64,000 nucleotides of DNA from Bradyrhizobium sediminis (GCF_018736105.1 NZ_CP076135.1:2540001-2604000); one strand, 5' to 3'; positions 1-10,509 are shown, numbered from the stretch's first letter. The notes: generated by a model not told the origin, from the sequence alone. Program-made: numbers and translations.

Positions 1-1167
1 GAGATTGAGCTCGTCGACCTGATGCTGCGCGAAATATCCGACCGACAGCTTTTCCGCGCGGGTGACATGACCGGAGAACGGCGCCAGCTTGTTGGCCAGC
101 AGCTTGACCAGCGTCGACTTGCCGTTGCCGTTGGAGCCGAGCAGGGCGATGCGATCGTCGGTATCGATGCGCAGGGTGACGCGATTGAGCACCGGCCTTG
201 TCGGATCGTAACCGACCGAGACGTTGTCGACCGCGATGATCGGCGGCGACAGCATCTTCTCCGGCGCCGGAAATGAAATCTCGCGCACATCCTGCGTCAC
301 CAGCGCGGTGACCGGTTTCATCCGCTCCAGCATCTTGACGCGGGACTGCGCCTGGCGGGCTTTCGATGCCTTGGCCTTGAAGCGATCGACAAAGGCCTGC
401 AGCCGCTTGCGTTCGTCGGCCTGCCGCTTGGCGTGCTTGGCGTCGAGCATCTCGCGCGTGGCGCGTTGTTCCTCGAACGAGGAGTAGGTGCCCTTGTACA
501 GCGTCAGCTTGCCGCGATCGAGGTGCAGGATCTGGTCGACCGAGGTGTCGAGCAGATCGCGGTCATGGCTGATGACGATCACGGTTCGCGGATAGTTGGC
601 CAGATGATCCTCGAGCCACAGCGTGCCTTCGAGATCGAGGTAGTTGGTGGGCTCGTCCAGCAGCAGCAGATCGGGCGCCGAAAACAACGTCGCCGCCAGC
701 GCGACGCGCATCCGCCAGCCGCCGGAAAATTCCGAACAGGACCGCGCCTGGTCGGCGGTGGAGAATCCGAGGCCGCTGAGGATCGCCGCGGCGCGGGCCG
801 GCGCCGAATGCGCATCGATATCGACGAGACGGGTTTGAATGTCGGCGATGCGCGAAGGATCGTGCGCGGTCTCGGCTTCGGCCAGCAGCGCATCGCGCTC
901 CAGGTCGGCCTTCAGCACGACCTCGATCAGGCTCTCCGGACCGTCGGGCGCTTCCTGCGCGAGGCTGCCGATGCGCCAGCGCGGCGGGATGGTGATAGTC
1001 CCGCTTTCGGTCGGCAACTCGCCGCGGATCGCGTGAAACAGCGTCGATTTGCCGACGCCGTTGCGGCCGACAAAACCCACGCGTGCGCCGGGCACGATCT
1101 GAACCGAGCTGTTGTCGATCAACAGCCGTCCGGCAATCCGGACCGAAATGTCTGATATTGAAAGCAT
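1..1167 (-). CDS. ABC-F family ATPase (Uup/EttA-like), C-terminal part outside the window
   Basis: Read from an ATG at 1167 down to base 1 the frame stays open for 389 codons and runs off the window. The first nucleotide-binding domain has Walker A GRNGVGKST (about residues 35-43), an ABC signature SGGWRMR and Walker B LLLLDEPTNYLDLE. A Lys/Arg-rich helical linker follows, then a second Walker A (GSNGNGKST). Two NBDs without membrane segments, joined by such a linker, define ABC-F proteins, which act on the ribosome or as antibiotic-protection factors. The exact subgroup cannot be set without the C-terminus. No neighbour suggests a specialised role. Confidence 0.93.
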   Translation of the reverse strand, partial: MLSISDISVRIAGRLLIDNSSVQIVPGARVGFVGRNGVGKSTLFHAIRGELPTESGTITIPPRWRIGSLAQEAPDGPESLIEVVLKADLERDALLAEAETAHDPSRIADIQTRLVDIDAHSAPARAAAILSGLGFSTADQARSCSEFSGGWRMRVALAATLFSAPDLLLLDEPTNYLDLEGTLWLEDHLANYPRTVIVISHDRDLLDTSVDQILHLDRGKLTLYKGTYSSFEEQRATREMLDAKHAKRQADERKRLQAFVDRFKAKASKARQAQSRVKMLERMKPVTALVTQDVREISFPAPEKMLSPPIIAVDNVSVGYDPTRPVLNRVTLRIDTDDRIALLGSNGNGKSTLVKLLANKLAPFSGHVTRAEKLSVGYFAQHQVDELNL

Positions 1168-1419
1168 GCGGCGTTGTCACCGCTGCCGTCCAAAAACGCA
1201 ACCTGTTAATTGAGCCGAATAGCCTCTGCGCGGGCTCCCGATGCTGCAATTATAGCCTGGTTCGGCCGCATTCGCCGGCCGGCTCTGTCAAATCGATCGG
1301 CTGGTTTCGCGCTCGGCAGTTCGTGACGAAGTTCCGCCTGGCGGTGGTTGCATCGAGGTGATGTTCGAGAACGGCCCCGGCCGCGGGGCGCGGCCGAGGC
1401 TGCATTCGTCGGAAGGGGC

Positions 1420-1671
1420 TCAATAGCAGCGATTCACCAGGCGCCAGCGGGGTCCCCACGGAGTCGGTACCAATCGCCGCACATAGCAGCCGCCATAGCC
1501 GTAACCGTAGGCCGGGCCGCCGACGACGATGCGCGGACCGCCCCAGCCCCAGCCGCGGTGCCAGCCACCATGCCAGCCATGACCGCCCCAGGCGGAGGCG
1601 GAGGTCGGCGCCAGCGCGGCCGCACCCAGCGAAGCCGCGGCAACGGCAACAAGCGAGAGTTTGCGTAACAT
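1420..1671 (-). CDS. Small secreted Gly/Trp/Tyr-rich protein
   Basis: This 83-aa protein has a clear Sec signal peptide (MLRKLSLVAVAAASLGAAAL, probable cleavage after ASA near residue 27). The short mature part is rich in Gly, Trp, His and Tyr, with GGHGWHGGWHRGWGWGG-type runs and two Cys near the end. Such GW-rich exported proteins are frequent in Bradyrhizobium, but I know no assigned function. It is transcribed divergently from ndk. The mature region is low-complexity, so name transfer from databases would be unreliable. Confidence 0.75.
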   Translation of the reverse strand: MLRKLSLVAVAAASLGAAALAPTSASAWGGHGWHGGWHRGWGWGGPRIVVGGPAYGYGYGGCYVRRLVPTPWGPRWRLVNRCY

Positions 1672-1978
1672 GGTCGTCTCCTCAGGGTTCGGCGCTGTCA
1701 GCGCGCGGTGGAGTTGCTGCCCCGTAACGCCCCCGCATTCGCAAAGGCGCCCGGTCGATCGAAGCCTACCCCTGGGAACGTGAACGAAACCGGGACGCCG
1801 GTGTCAGAGAGGGTTCATATTCGTGAAATTGCTGTCATTTCGGCGCCGCCGGATCGCAGGGCGCGGCCCCGCGACATATCGCCTGATCGCTTGCCGTTCC
1901 CGGACGGCCGCTTGCCGTTCCCGGATGGCGCCGATATAAGCGCCGCAACTCCCTCCACCGCTATTCAAGGACGAGATC
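1672..1978. other. Divergent intergenic region upstream of ndk, with a 21-bp tandem duplication
   Basis: About 307 bases separate the start of the small secreted protein gene from ndk, so both promoters should lie here. No convincing ORF is present. Bases 1888-1908 and 1909-1929 are a head-to-tail duplication of a 21-base unit (CGCTTGCCGTTCCCGGA plus 4 bases) differing at one or two positions. I could not identify -35/-10 elements with confidence. Confidence 0.5.
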
Positions 1979-2401
1979 ATGGCGATTGAACGCACCTTTT
2001 CGATTATCAAGCCCGACGCGACCGCGCGCAATCTGACGGGCGCGATCAACGCGGTGATCGAGAAGGCGGGACTACGGATCGTGGCCCAGAAGCGCATCCG
2101 CATGACTCGCGAGCAGGCCGAAACCTTCTACGCGGTCCACAAGGCGCGTCCGTTTTTCGGCGAACTGGTGGACTTCATGATTTCCGGACCGGTCGTGGTC
2201 CAGGTGCTCGAAGGCGAGGGCGCCGTGCTTCGGCATCGCGACGTCATGGGTGCAACCGATCCATCCAAGGCGGCCGAAGGAACCATCCGCAAGCTGTACG
2301 CGAATTCGATCGGCGAAAATTCCGTGCATGGCTCCGATGCCCCCGAGACGGCGGCGATCGAAATCGCTCAATTCTTCGCGGGCAACGAAATCGTAGGCTG
2401 A
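1979..2401 (+). CDS. ndk: Nucleoside diphosphate kinase
   Basis: The 140-aa protein has the length and sequence of a standard NDK. It transfers the gamma-phosphate of ATP to nucleoside diphosphates through a phosphohistidine; the active-site His117 sits in the signature NSVHGSD. The N-terminus [11 protein letters not shown] is also diagnostic. The ATG at 1979 follows AAGGACGAGATC, a good ribosome-binding site. The enzyme is cytosolic and keeps NTP and dNTP pools balanced. It precedes the TerC-family gene by 62 bp on the same strand, so co-transcription is possible. Confidence 0.97.
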   Translation: MAIERTFSIIKPDATARNLTGAINAVIEKAGLRIVAQKRIRMTREQAETFYAVHKARPFFGELVDFMISGPVVVQVLEGEGAVLRHRDVMGATDPSKAAEGTIRKLYANSIGENSVHGSDAPETAAIEIAQFFAGNEIVG

Positions 2402-2463
2402 TTGAACCCGGCAGCGGCAGATAATAGCCGCAGAGACGGCCATCCGGCCGAGAGGGACGCGCT

Positions 2464-3336
2464 GTGAACTGGCTGTTGCAAATTTTCGATCCGGCGACCA
2501 TCGGAGCGTTCTTTACTCAGTTCCAGAGCGAGATGCAGCAGCCGGCCTTCTGGGTGGCGGTCGGCAAGATCATCTGGATCAACGTGCTGCTGTCGGGCGA
2601 CAACGCGCTGGTGATCGCGCTGGCGTGCCGTGCGCTGGAGCCGCGCCAGCGGCTTTGGGGCATGATCTTCGGCGCCGCCGCGGCCGTGGTGTTGCGCATC
2701 ATCTTCACTTTCATCGTCGCGACCTTGATGGCGCTGCCGTTCCTGAAGCTGGTCGGCGGACTGGCGCTGATCGTGATTGCCGCCAAGCTATTGGTGCCTG
2801 AAGACGAGGACGAGGAAGGCGTACAGTCGGCCTCGCATCTCTGGGCCGCAGTTCAGATCGTCGTGGTCGCCGACATCGTCATGAGCCTCGACAACGTGAT
2901 CGCGGTCGCCGCCGCGGCGAAGGGCAGCGTCCCGTTGCTCGTGCTCGGCCTTGCCATCAGTATTCCCCTGATCGTCGCCGGGGCGGCGCTGATCATGGCG
3001 CTGCTCACCCGGTTGCCGATCCTGGTATGGGCCGGCGCCGCCTTGCTGGGCTGGATCGCCGGCGAGGTGATCGCGAGCGATCCGGCTGTCCAACCGGTGT
3101 TGCACGTCATCTTCGACGGCCCGGTCGGCGTCAAGCTCGACGCCTTGCTGGCGCTGTTCGGCGTGTCGCCGCGCTTTACCGGCGGCGGTCACGGCGCCGA
3201 GGTGGTTTGCGGCCTGATCGGCATTGTCATCGTGCTGGCCGCCGGATCGATCTGGCGGAAGCGCAAGCTGCAGGGCGGCGAGCATGCAGCGTCGCATGCC
3301 GCGGATGAGGCGGCGCAGACGATCGATCGGCCGTAA
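2464..3336 (+). CDS. TerC family integral membrane protein
   Basis: The 290-aa polytopic protein starts at a GTG (2464). About seven hydrophobic segments are visible, with the TerC hallmarks: an LLSGDNALVIALA segment near residue 45 and a second MSLDNVIAVAAA segment near residue 140, each holding an Asp-Asn pair within the membrane. An acidic loop (EDEDEE) lies between the halves. TerC proteins are linked to metal ion efflux (manganese) during secretion and to tellurite resistance; the YjbE-like subgroup is the best match here. The C-terminal tail is hydrophilic. Substrate is inferred from the family only. Confidence 0.88.
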   Translation: MNWLLQIFDPATIGAFFTQFQSEMQQPAFWVAVGKIIWINVLLSGDNALVIALACRALEPRQRLWGMIFGAAAAVVLRIIFTFIVATLMALPFLKLVGGLALIVIAAKLLVPEDEDEEGVQSASHLWAAVQIVVVADIVMSLDNVIAVAAAAKGSVPLLVLGLAISIPLIVAGAALIMALLTRLPILVWAGAALLGWIAGEVIASDPAVQPVLHVIFDGPVGVKLDALLALFGVSPRFTGGGHGAEVVCGLIGIVIVLAAGSIWRKRKLQGGEHAASHAADEAAQTIDRP

Positions 3337-3358
3337 GTCGGGGCGATCGGGCTCCTTA

Positions 3359-4861
3359 TCAGCTCCGCACGATCGATCCGGAGCGGCCGACCAGCCGCGC
3401 CAGCTGCTTGAACCGGCTGCCGACGCGATCGGCGACGAGATCGACCATTCGGTGCTCGAACACCAGCATCAGCTTGCGGCCCCGGCTTCGGAAATGGGTC
3501 AGCGGCAAGACGCCCGGCCGTGCCGCCGAGATCAGATGGGCGACGCGAAATACCGCGCCGAGCAGGCGGGCGCGCTCGATCATGGCCGGCGGCACCAGTT
3601 CCCGGATCACCGTCGGCGGTTCATTCTGTTCGCTCAGGCCCGCATAGCGGTAGAACACCGACAGCGCGACGAACGCCCGGCCCTGATGGCTGATCGAACC
3701 GAAATTTCCGTTGGTGATGAGATTGAGGGTCTGCTCGCCCCGATGGTCGGGATGCACCCGCCATCCGATGTCCGACAGCAGGCAGGCGGCGTGCCGCAGG
3801 CGGCGATCCTCGTCGGTTTCCTTCAGCCTGACGACCCGGACCAGGCGATCGGTCCATTCGATCAATTCCTCCGCATGGCGTGCGGATCGCGACAGCAACT
3901 CGTTCAGGGTCTGCGCGGCGCAGATCAATCCATCCTTGGAGCGCTCGGCCTGCGGCAGCATCGCGTAAAGCAGGCCCTCGCGCACGCCGAAGGTCGAGAA
4001 CACGATGGTCTTCGGCTTGGCGACGCGAATGATGTATTCGAGCACGAGGGCTGCATAGGTCAGCAGCGGCCGTCTGGCGTCGGCGACAACCTCGATATTG
4101 GCCAGCATGTTGGCTGAAGCGAGACGGCGCAGGCGCTGCGCGAAATCCAGCGCATCCGCCGCCGGAAGCGAATAGCCATGCATCACCCCCAGCGGATAAC
4201 CGCTCTGGACGATGTGAATGCGCGCCAGCGCCCGCCACGTTCCTCCGACCGCATAGAAGGTGCGGCCGCGGCCGGCCTTGAGCTGCGCAACGTCGGCAAG
4301 GTCGTTCCTGACGATGCGTTCGGCGCGCTTCAACGACTTGTGCGAGATATCCTGCAGCGCCAGGCTTCCGAGCCGGAGCGTCACGCCACGGCGAACGCGG
4401 TTGCCGTGCACGTCGATCAGCTCCAGCGAACCGCCGCCGAGATCGCCGACGATGCCATCCGGGTTATGGACGCCGGAAACGACGCCCAGCGCGGACAGCT
4501 GCGCCTCGCGCGGACCCGACAGGATCTCGATCGGACAGCCGCAAATGCGCTCGGCCCTGGCGATGAAATCGGGGCCGTTGCTGGCGTCGCGACAGGCGGC
4601 GGTGGCGATGGCGTGGACGCGGCCGACCTTCATCACCCGGCACAGCGCGCGAAAACGCCGCAACGAGGTGAGGGCCTTGGCGACGGCGTCCGGCGCCAGC
4701 AGCCCGGTGGTCTGAACCTCGCGGCCGAGGCCGCACAAAGCCTTCTCGTTGAAGATCGTGGTCAGGCTGCGCGCCATCGATTCGTAGACGACGAGACGCA
4801 CCGAATTCGAGCCGATGTCGATGACCGCGACGCTGGACGCGCGCTTGCGCGGCCGCTTCAC
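3359..4861 (-). CDS. ppx: Exopolyphosphatase, Ppx/GppA family
   Basis: The 500-aa protein starts with GTG (4861), 12 bp after the ppk stop, so the two are almost certainly co-transcribed. The N-terminal ASKHA-fold motifs are clear: VIDIGSNSVRLVVY near residue 14 and GDLGGGSLEL near residue 143. The C-terminal half is the helical HD-like region of Ppx/GppA. The enzyme hydrolyses terminal phosphates from polyphosphate, and in the family often pppGpp. Pairing with ppk supports polyphosphate turnover as its main role. It is cytosolic. Confidence 0.93.
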   Translation of the reverse strand: MKRPRKRASSVAVIDIGSNSVRLVVYESMARSLTTIFNEKALCGLGREVQTTGLLAPDAVAKALTSLRRFRALCRVMKVGRVHAIATAACRDASNGPDFIARAERICGCPIEILSGPREAQLSALGVVSGVHNPDGIVGDLGGGSLELIDVHGNRVRRGVTLRLGSLALQDISHKSLKRAERIVRNDLADVAQLKAGRGRTFYAVGGTWRALARIHIVQSGYPLGVMHGYSLPAADALDFAQRLRRLASANMLANIEVVADARRPLLTYAALVLEYIIRVAKPKTIVFSTFGVREGLLYAMLPQAERSKDGLICAAQTLNELLSRSARHAEELIEWTDRLVRVVRLKETDEDRRLRHAACLLSDIGWRVHPDHRGEQTLNLITNGNFGSISHQGRAFVALSVFYRYAGLSEQNEPPTVIRELVPPAMIERARLLGAVFRVAHLISAARPGVLPLTHFRSRGRKLMLVFEHRMVDLVADRVGSRFKQLARLVGRSGSIVRS

Positions 4862-4873
4862 CGCGTGGACCCC

Positions 4874-7072
4874 TTATGAGGACTGATGGCGCTCGGTACG
4901 GCGCGTGAGGCGGCGCGGTGAAGATTCCTTGAGCGACTTTCCACGGCCTGACAGACTCGGATGCGTCATGAAGTAATTGTGCAGATTGAACGGCTCTTCG
5001 CCCTTCGCGGCCTTCATACGCGTTGACGACCCATCCGGCAACAACTGCCAGCTCTGCTCGTTGTCCTTGAGATTCGCGACCATGATTTGCTCGAGAACCT
5101 GCTGATGCACCGTGGGATTTTGCAGCGGACAGAGGACTTCGACGCGCCGGTCGAGGTTGCGCGGCATCATGTCGGCGGAGGAGATATACACAGCAGCTTT
5201 TGCGCTGGGCAGGCCCTGTCCCATCCCGAAGCAGTAGATTCGGCCGTGTTCGAGAAAGCGGCCGATGATCGACTTGACCCGGATGTTTTCCGAAAGTCCG
5301 GGGATGCCGGGCCGCAGGCAGCAAATTCCGCGCACGATCAGCTCGATTGGCACGCCGGCCTGTGACGCCTCATAGAGCGCGTCGATGATGTCGGGATCGA
5401 CCAGCGAGTTCATCTTCAGCCAGATTCCCGCCGGCTTGCCGTGACGGGCAAAGTTGGTCTCGCCGCGGATATGTTCGAGCATCCGCTTGCGCAATGTCAG
5501 CGGCGACACCGCCATCTTCTCGATGTCGCTCGGTTCGGCATAGCCGGTGATGTAGTTGAACACCCGTGCTGCGTCGCGCCCGATGATCGGATCCGACGTG
5601 AAGTAGGACAGGTCGGTGTAGATGCGCGCAGTCACCGGATGATAGTTGCCGGTGCCGGTATGGACGTAGGTGGTGAGGCTGCCGCCCTCGCGGCGCACGA
5701 TCAGCGACAGCTTGGCGTGGGTCTTCAATTCGATGAAGCCGTACACCACCTGGACACCGGCGCGTTCGAGGTCGCGCGCCCAGCGGATGTTGGCCTCCTC
5801 GTCGAACCGCGCCTTGAGTTCGACCAGCGCGGTCACCGACTTTCCGGCTTCCGCGGCCTCCGCGAGTGCGCGCACGATCGGCGAGTTGTTCGAGGTGCGA
5901 TACAGCGTCTGCTTGATCGCGACGACGTCGGGATCGCGGGCGGCCTGCTGCAGGAACTGCACGACGACGTCGAACGATTCGTAAGGATGATGAACGATCA
6001 GGTCCTTCTGCCGGATCGCCGCGAAGATATCGCCGCCATGATCGCGCACGCGTTCGGGGTGGCGCGGCACATAAGGAGGGAATTCGAGATCGGGCCGGTC
6101 GAGCCGGGTCAGTTGCGACAGCTCGTTCATCGCCAGCACGCCGTCGACCAGCAACACCTCGTCGTCGGAGGCGGAAAGCGCCCGCTGCACGAACGCCCGC
6201 AGCTCTTCCGGCATATTGGCCTCGATCTCGAGCCGGATCACCGATCCCCGCCGACGCCGCTTCAGAGCGGTTTCGAACAGCCGGACCAGGTCTTCCGCCT
6301 CTTCCTCGATCTCCAGTTCGCTGTCGCGGATGATGCGGAAGGCGCCCTGGCCCTTGACGGTATAGCCGGGGAACAGCCGGCCGATGAACAGGCCGGTGGC
6401 CTGTTCGAGCGTAATCAACCGCACCGCGCCGTCCTTGGTCGCGGGCAAGCGGATGAAGCGGTCGATCTTGCCGGGCATGCGGATCAGCGCGTTCATCGGC
6501 TTGCCGTCGGCAGTCCGCGCCAGCTGCAGTGCCACGGTGAAGCCGAGGCTCGGGATGAACGGAAACGGATGCGCCGGATCGATCGCCAGCGGCGTCAGCA
6601 ACGGGAAAATATTGTGGAGGAAATGGTCCTCGATCCAGGCTCGCTCGGTCTTGGTGACATCGCGGCCGTCGACCAGAACGATGCCGACGTCGGCCAGGAT
6701 GCCGCGCAGATCGCGCCAGATGGCCTGCTGGTCGCTGGCGAGCTTTGATACCGCCTCGTTGATCAGCACCAGCTGCTCGGCCGGGGTCAGGCCGTCGGGG
6801 CTGCGCTCGGCAATGCCCTCGCGCACCTGGGCCTTGATGCCGGCGACCCGGACCATGAAGAATTCGTCAAGGTTATTGGCGGAAATCGACAGGAACCGGA
6901 CCCGCTCCAGCGCGGGATGGCCGGGATTGACGGATTCCTCGAGCACCCGGCGATTGAAATGCAGCCAGGAAAGCTCGCGATTGATGAAGCGTTCGGGGCT
7001 GGAAGCGATCGCCGGAGCCGTCTCGGCTTCTGTCTCTTTCTCTTTGATTACAATGGGTTGTGAGGATTCCAT
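4874..7072 (-). CDS. ppk: Polyphosphate kinase 1
   Basis: The protein is 732 aa from the ATG at 7072 ([13 protein letters not shown]). An ATG at 7087 would add five residues. PPK1 polymerises ATP gamma-phosphate into polyphosphate. The N-terminal domain begins [20 protein letters not shown], a PPK1 signature. The catalytic region has the histidine motifs [11 protein letters not shown] and [17 protein letters not shown], plus the usual Arg-rich phosphate-binding segments. Length is typical. It lies between hdaA and ppx, an arrangement I know from related alphaproteobacteria. Confidence 0.96.
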   Translation of the reverse strand: MESSQPIVIKEKETEAETAPAIASSPERFINRELSWLHFNRRVLEESVNPGHPALERVRFLSISANNLDEFFMVRVAGIKAQVREGIAERSPDGLTPAEQLVLINEAVSKLASDQQAIWRDLRGILADVGIVLVDGRDVTKTERAWIEDHFLHNIFPLLTPLAIDPAHPFPFIPSLGFTVALQLARTADGKPMNALIRMPGKIDRFIRLPATKDGAVRLITLEQATGLFIGRLFPGYTVKGQGAFRIIRDSELEIEEEAEDLVRLFETALKRRRRGSVIRLEIEANMPEELRAFVQRALSASDDEVLLVDGVLAMNELSQLTRLDRPDLEFPPYVPRHPERVRDHGGDIFAAIRQKDLIVHHPYESFDVVVQFLQQAARDPDVVAIKQTLYRTSNNSPIVRALAEAAEAGKSVTALVELKARFDEEANIRWARDLERAGVQVVYGFIELKTHAKLSLIVRREGGSLTTYVHTGTGNYHPVTARIYTDLSYFTSDPIIGRDAARVFNYITGYAEPSDIEKMAVSPLTLRKRMLEHIRGETNFARHGKPAGIWLKMNSLVDPDIIDALYEASQAGVPIELIVRGICCLRPGIPGLSENIRVKSIIGRFLEHGRIYCFGMGQGLPSAKAAVYISSADMMPRNLDRRVEVLCPLQNPTVHQQVLEQIMVANLKDNEQSWQLLPDGSSTRMKAAKGEEPFNLHNYFMTHPSLSGRGKSLKESSPRRLTRRTERHQSS

Positions 7073-7214
7073 AAAGTTTAAGTCCATCCCGGCGCCCGGC
7101 TTGCGCGATTCCGTTCGAATGCGGCAGCAGAGCATGTGTTATCGCGATGACGTTTCAATGACATTGATGTTCTCGCCCGTTGCGCCGTCAAGATGGCGCA
7201 ACGCCCCGGGGGAT

Positions 7215-7907
7215 CTAGGCGTTGCGCAGCAATTCGGCAGCCAGCGCCCGGGTCACCGGACGGCCTAGCCGCAGGGCTTCGGCGTCGAGCATTTCGACAG
7301 CCTGGCGTACGGCCGCATAGGAACGTTCGATCCGGGTGGCGAGATAGCCAACCACGGTTTCGTCGACGCTGAGCTGCCGGTCGGCGCAAAATTTGACGAT
7401 CAGGGCACGAAACAGTTGATCGTCAGGCGGCAACAGCGACACCGCCGGTACCGCGCGCAGGCGTGACCGCAGATCGCGCAACTCGACGGCAAACGCCGAT
7501 GGCGGTTCGCGCGCGGTGATCAGGACGAACGCCTCGTCCTCGCGCGCCAGATTCATCAGGTGGAACAGCGCCCGTTCATCGACATCAGACGGTCTGAGGT
7601 CCTCGACCACCAGCGCCCCCGTCGCCAGCGCGCCGGGCACGGCGGCCGCGGTCAGCGCATGCGCCGAAATCGAGCGGGCGCCGGCTTGCTCGGCCCAGAT
7701 CGCGGCGAGATGGCTCTTGCCGGAGCCCTCCGGGCCGACCAGCAGCATGATGCGGTTCGGCCATTCCGGCCAACTGTCGACCAGCGCCAGGGCCGCCTCG
7801 TTGGCGGGGCCTTCGAGAAAATTGTCGCGGGTCAGGCTCTCTGCGTGCGGCAGCGCGAATGCAAGCTGACGAGGTTGAACGCGGGCCGCCACGAGAAAGT
7901 TCTCCAT
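7215..7907 (-). CDS. hdaA: DnaA-related regulatory ATPase HdaA
   Basis: This 230-aa protein is a short DnaA homologue. It has the AAA+ Walker A GPEGSGKSHLA near residue 60 and the sensor and arginine-finger region, but no C-terminal helix-turn-helix DNA-binding domain IV. That architecture matches Hda/HdaA, which with the beta clamp stimulates ATP hydrolysis by DnaA and limits re-initiation. The N-terminus carries the sequence RQLAFALPHAES, where Hda proteins hold their clamp-binding motif. It sits between the CDP-alcohol phosphatidyltransferase and ppk on the same strand. Confidence 0.88.
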   Translation of the reverse strand: MENFLVAARVQPRQLAFALPHAESLTRDNFLEGPANEAALALVDSWPEWPNRIMLLVGPEGSGKSHLAAIWAEQAGARSISAHALTAAAVPGALATGALVVEDLRPSDVDERALFHLMNLAREDEAFVLITAREPPSAFAVELRDLRSRLRAVPAVSLLPPDDQLFRALIVKFCADRQLSVDETVVGYLATRIERSYAAVRQAVEMLDAEALRLGRPVTRALAAELLRNA

Positions 7908-7994
7908 GCCGGCACCGGCCGGCGCATACCTATAGCGCTTTCAGGCGAAGTGGACACCGGTTCGCCGCGAGAAAAGCGCTTCGAAACAAGGCCT

Positions 7995-8537
7995 CTATTT
8001 TACGTCGATCGTACTCATATGCCGCACCCACTCCACCAGATAGAGGGATACGGAAACCAGCGTAAACACCGTGACGAAACCCATCAGGATCAGATCATAG
8101 GGCGTCGGATTGAAGCCGAAGCCCAGCGCCGCGAGCACCAGTGCCGCGAACGCCACCTGCGCCACCGTATTGAGCTTCGATACCATCAACGGCTTCATCG
8201 GGATCGGCTTGCCGAACAACCATGACACAATCACGGCGGCGACGATCATGATGTCGCGCGAGACCACGAGGATGACCAGCCAGCGCGGCACCGCGCCCCA
8301 GATTCCGAGCGCGACGTAGATCGAGACCAGGAGGGCCTTGTCGGCGAGCGGGTCGAGCAGGGCGCCCAGTTCGCTCGCCATATTGAAGCGCTTGGCGAGG
8401 AAGCCATCGACCGCGTCGCTGACGCCGGCGATGATGAAGATCGCAAAGGCGATTTCCATCTGGTTGGAGGCGATCGCCCAGACGATGACCGGCACCAGCA
8501 GGATGCGGCCCAGCGTAATGATGTTCGGAATACTCAA
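7995..8537 (-). CDS. CDP-alcohol phosphatidyltransferase (PgsA-like)
   Basis: The 180-aa membrane protein carries the CDP-alcohol phosphotransferase signature DGFLAKR...G...D...D near residues 41-65, with Lys where the consensus has Arg. The N-terminus NIITLGRILLVPVIVWAIA is typical of phosphatidylglycerophosphate synthases. It probably makes phosphatidylglycerophosphate from CDP-diacylglycerol and glycerol 3-phosphate in the inner membrane. The best start is a TTG at 8537; I see no ATG giving a better N-terminus. Another alcohol acceptor cannot be excluded. It is divergent from purM. Confidence 0.82.
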   Translation of the reverse strand: MSIPNIITLGRILLVPVIVWAIASNQMEIAFAIFIIAGVSDAVDGFLAKRFNMASELGALLDPLADKALLVSIYVALGIWGAVPRWLVILVVSRDIMIVAAVIVSWLFGKPIPMKPLMVSKLNTVAQVAFAALVLAALGFGFNPTPYDLILMGFVTVFTLVSVSLYLVEWVRHMSTIDVK

Positions 8538-8694
8538 CTCGGCGCTTCCCGGCTACCGGCCTGATTTCGCGTATGATCCGGCCCTTTGCAGCCCAGACCG
8601 GTTCTTGTCTACATAGTATATGCTGATGCCGCTTGCGAGCCATTGCACATCAGCGGAATCCGACGTAACCAGCCGCCGTCATCTGGATTAGGGC

Positions 8695-9768
8695 ATGATC
8701 GACCGCAAAAACGGGCTCACTTACGCGGATTCGGGCGTCGATATCGATGCGGGCAATCGTCTGGTCGATCTCATCAAGCCGATGGTTCGCGCCACCGCGC
8801 GCGCCGGCGCCGACGCCGAAATCGGCGGGTTCGGCGGGTTGTTCGACCTCAAGGCCGCCGGCTTCAAGGACCCGGTGCTGGTGGCGGCCACCGACGGCGT
8901 CGGCACCAAGGTCAAGATCGCCATCGAGACCGGCCTGCATGGCGGCATCGGCATCGACCTGGTGGCGATGTCGGTCAACGACCTCGTGGTGCAGGGCGCC
9001 GAACCGCTGTTCTTCCTGGACTATTTCGCCTGCGGCAAGCTCGATCCGGAGGCCACCGCCGTGATCGTCGCCGGCATCGCCGAGGGCTGCCGGGAATCCG
9101 GCTGCGCCCTGATCGGCGGCGAGACCGCGGAAATGCCCGGGCTCTACAAGGATGGCGATTACGACCTCGCCGGTTTTGCGGTCGGCGCCGCCGAGCGCGG
9201 CACCTTGCTGCCGCGGCCCGACATCGCCGCCGGCGACGCGGTGATCGGGCTTGCCTCGTCGGGCGTGCATTCCAACGGGTTTTCACTGGTCCGCAAGATC
9301 GTCGAGGTGTCGGGCCTCGGATTTGAGGCCAAGGCGCCATTTTCGCCGGTCATGACGCTCGGCGGCGCGCTGCTGGCGCCGACCCGGCTCTATGTCCGGT
9401 CATGCCTGCGCGCGATCCGCGAGACCGGCGCGGTCAAGGGGCTCGCCCACATCACCGGCGGCGGTTTCACCGACAATATCCCGCGCGTGCTGCCGAAGCA
9501 TCTCGGCGTCGGCATCGACCTCGCGCGCCTGCCGGTGCTGCCGGTGTTCAAGTGGCTGGCCGCGCAGGGCGGCATCGCCGAGCTCGAGCTGTTGCGCACC
9601 TTCAACTGCGGCATCGGCATGATCGCTATCGTCAAGCCGGACGCCATCGAGCAAGTCACCGCCATTCTCACCGAAGCCGGCGAGAACGTGGCGTTGCTGG
9701 GCGAGGTGATCCCGGCCGAGAACGATCATCGCGTGGTCTATAACGGTCATCTCGATCTCAAATGGTGA
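8695..9768 (+). CDS. purM: Phosphoribosylformylglycinamidine cyclo-ligase
   Basis: The 357-aa protein catalyses ATP-dependent closure of the imidazole ring (FGAM to AIR), step five of purine synthesis. N-terminal [20 protein letters not shown], the glycine-rich [10 protein letters not shown] segment, [24 protein letters not shown] sequence, GGETAEMPG and the C-terminal [16 protein letters not shown] are all PurM signatures. It is cytosolic and dimeric in the family. purN follows after 12 bp, so this is a purMN operon. Confidence 0.98.
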   Translation: MIDRKNGLTYADSGVDIDAGNRLVDLIKPMVRATARAGADAEIGGFGGLFDLKAAGFKDPVLVAATDGVGTKVKIAIETGLHGGIGIDLVAMSVNDLVVQGAEPLFFLDYFACGKLDPEATAVIVAGIAEGCRESGCALIGGETAEMPGLYKDGDYDLAGFAVGAAERGTLLPRPDIAAGDAVIGLASSGVHSNGFSLVRKIVEVSGLGFEAKAPFSPVMTLGGALLAPTRLYVRSCLRAIRETGAVKGLAHITGGGFTDNIPRVLPKHLGVGIDLARLPVLPVFKWLAAQGGIAELELLRTFNCGIGMIAIVKPDAIEQVTAILTEAGENVALLGEVIPAENDHRVVYNGHLDLKW

Positions 9769-9780
9769 GATCGATCTCGC

Positions 9781-10446
9781 ATGGGTGAAGCCGTGAAGCG
9801 CCGTGTTGCAATCCTGATTTCCGGGCGCGGATCGAACATGGCTGCCCTGATCGAGGCGGCACGGCCCAGGGATTTCCCGGCCGAGATCGTGGTCGTGATT
9901 TCCAACCGCGCCGATGCCGGCGGGCTCGATCGCGCCAGAGCCAGCGGCATCCCGACCGTCACCATCGAAAGCAAGCCGTTCGGCAAGGATCGGGCGGCGT
10001 TCGAGGCGGTGCTGCAGACGGCGCTGGACCAGCACAGGGTCGAGCTGATCTGCCTCGGCGGCTTCATGCGGCTGTTCACGGCCGAATTCGTGCAGCGCTG
10101 GTTCGGCCGGATGCTCAACATCCATCCCTCCCTGCTGCCGTCGTTTCCGGGCCTCGAACCGCAGGCCCAGGCGTTGCGTGCCGGGGTGAAAATCTCCGGC
10201 GCGACCGTGCATTTCGTCATTCCGGAAACCGACGCCGGTCCGATTCTGATGCAGGGCGCGGTCGCGGTTGCCGATGCCGATACGCCGGATACGCTGGCCG
10301 AGCGTATCCTCGGCATCGAACACCGCATCTATCCCGAGGCGCTGCGGCTGCTTGCCAGCGGCCAGGTCCGGCTGGAGGGCGATGTCTGCAAAACCTTGGC
10401 CAAAGCGAATCCCGACAACACGCTGATTTCGCCTGCCACCGAATGA
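9781..10446 (+). CDS. purN: Phosphoribosylglycinamide formyltransferase
   Basis: This 221-aa protein uses 10-formyltetrahydrofolate to formylate GAR to FGAR, step three of purine synthesis. It has the N-terminal GRGSNMAAL motif and MLNIHPSLLPSFPG, which includes the catalytic region, followed by SGATVHFVIPETDAGPI, containing the catalytic His and Asp. Length is slightly above the common 190-215 aa because of a C-terminal extension. The start at 9781 lies 12 bp after the purM stop, indicating co-transcription. Confidence 0.97.
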   Translation: MGEAVKRRVAILISGRGSNMAALIEAARPRDFPAEIVVVISNRADAGGLDRARASGIPTVTIESKPFGKDRAAFEAVLQTALDQHRVELICLGGFMRLFTAEFVQRWFGRMLNIHPSLLPSFPGLEPQAQALRAGVKISGATVHFVIPETDAGPILMQGAVAVADADTPDTLAERILGIEHRIYPEALRLLASGQVRLEGDVCKTLAKANPDNTLISPATE

Positions 10447-10509
10447 TGCAGCGCCTCTGGCGTCATCAACTCGCGTCACTTCTTGGTCTCGCAAAACAGA
10501 GGGAGCCCC

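Noticed and set aside
5441..6748. A 435-codon frame on the plus strand
   Set aside because: Antisense to ppk, with no start signals or recognisable domain.
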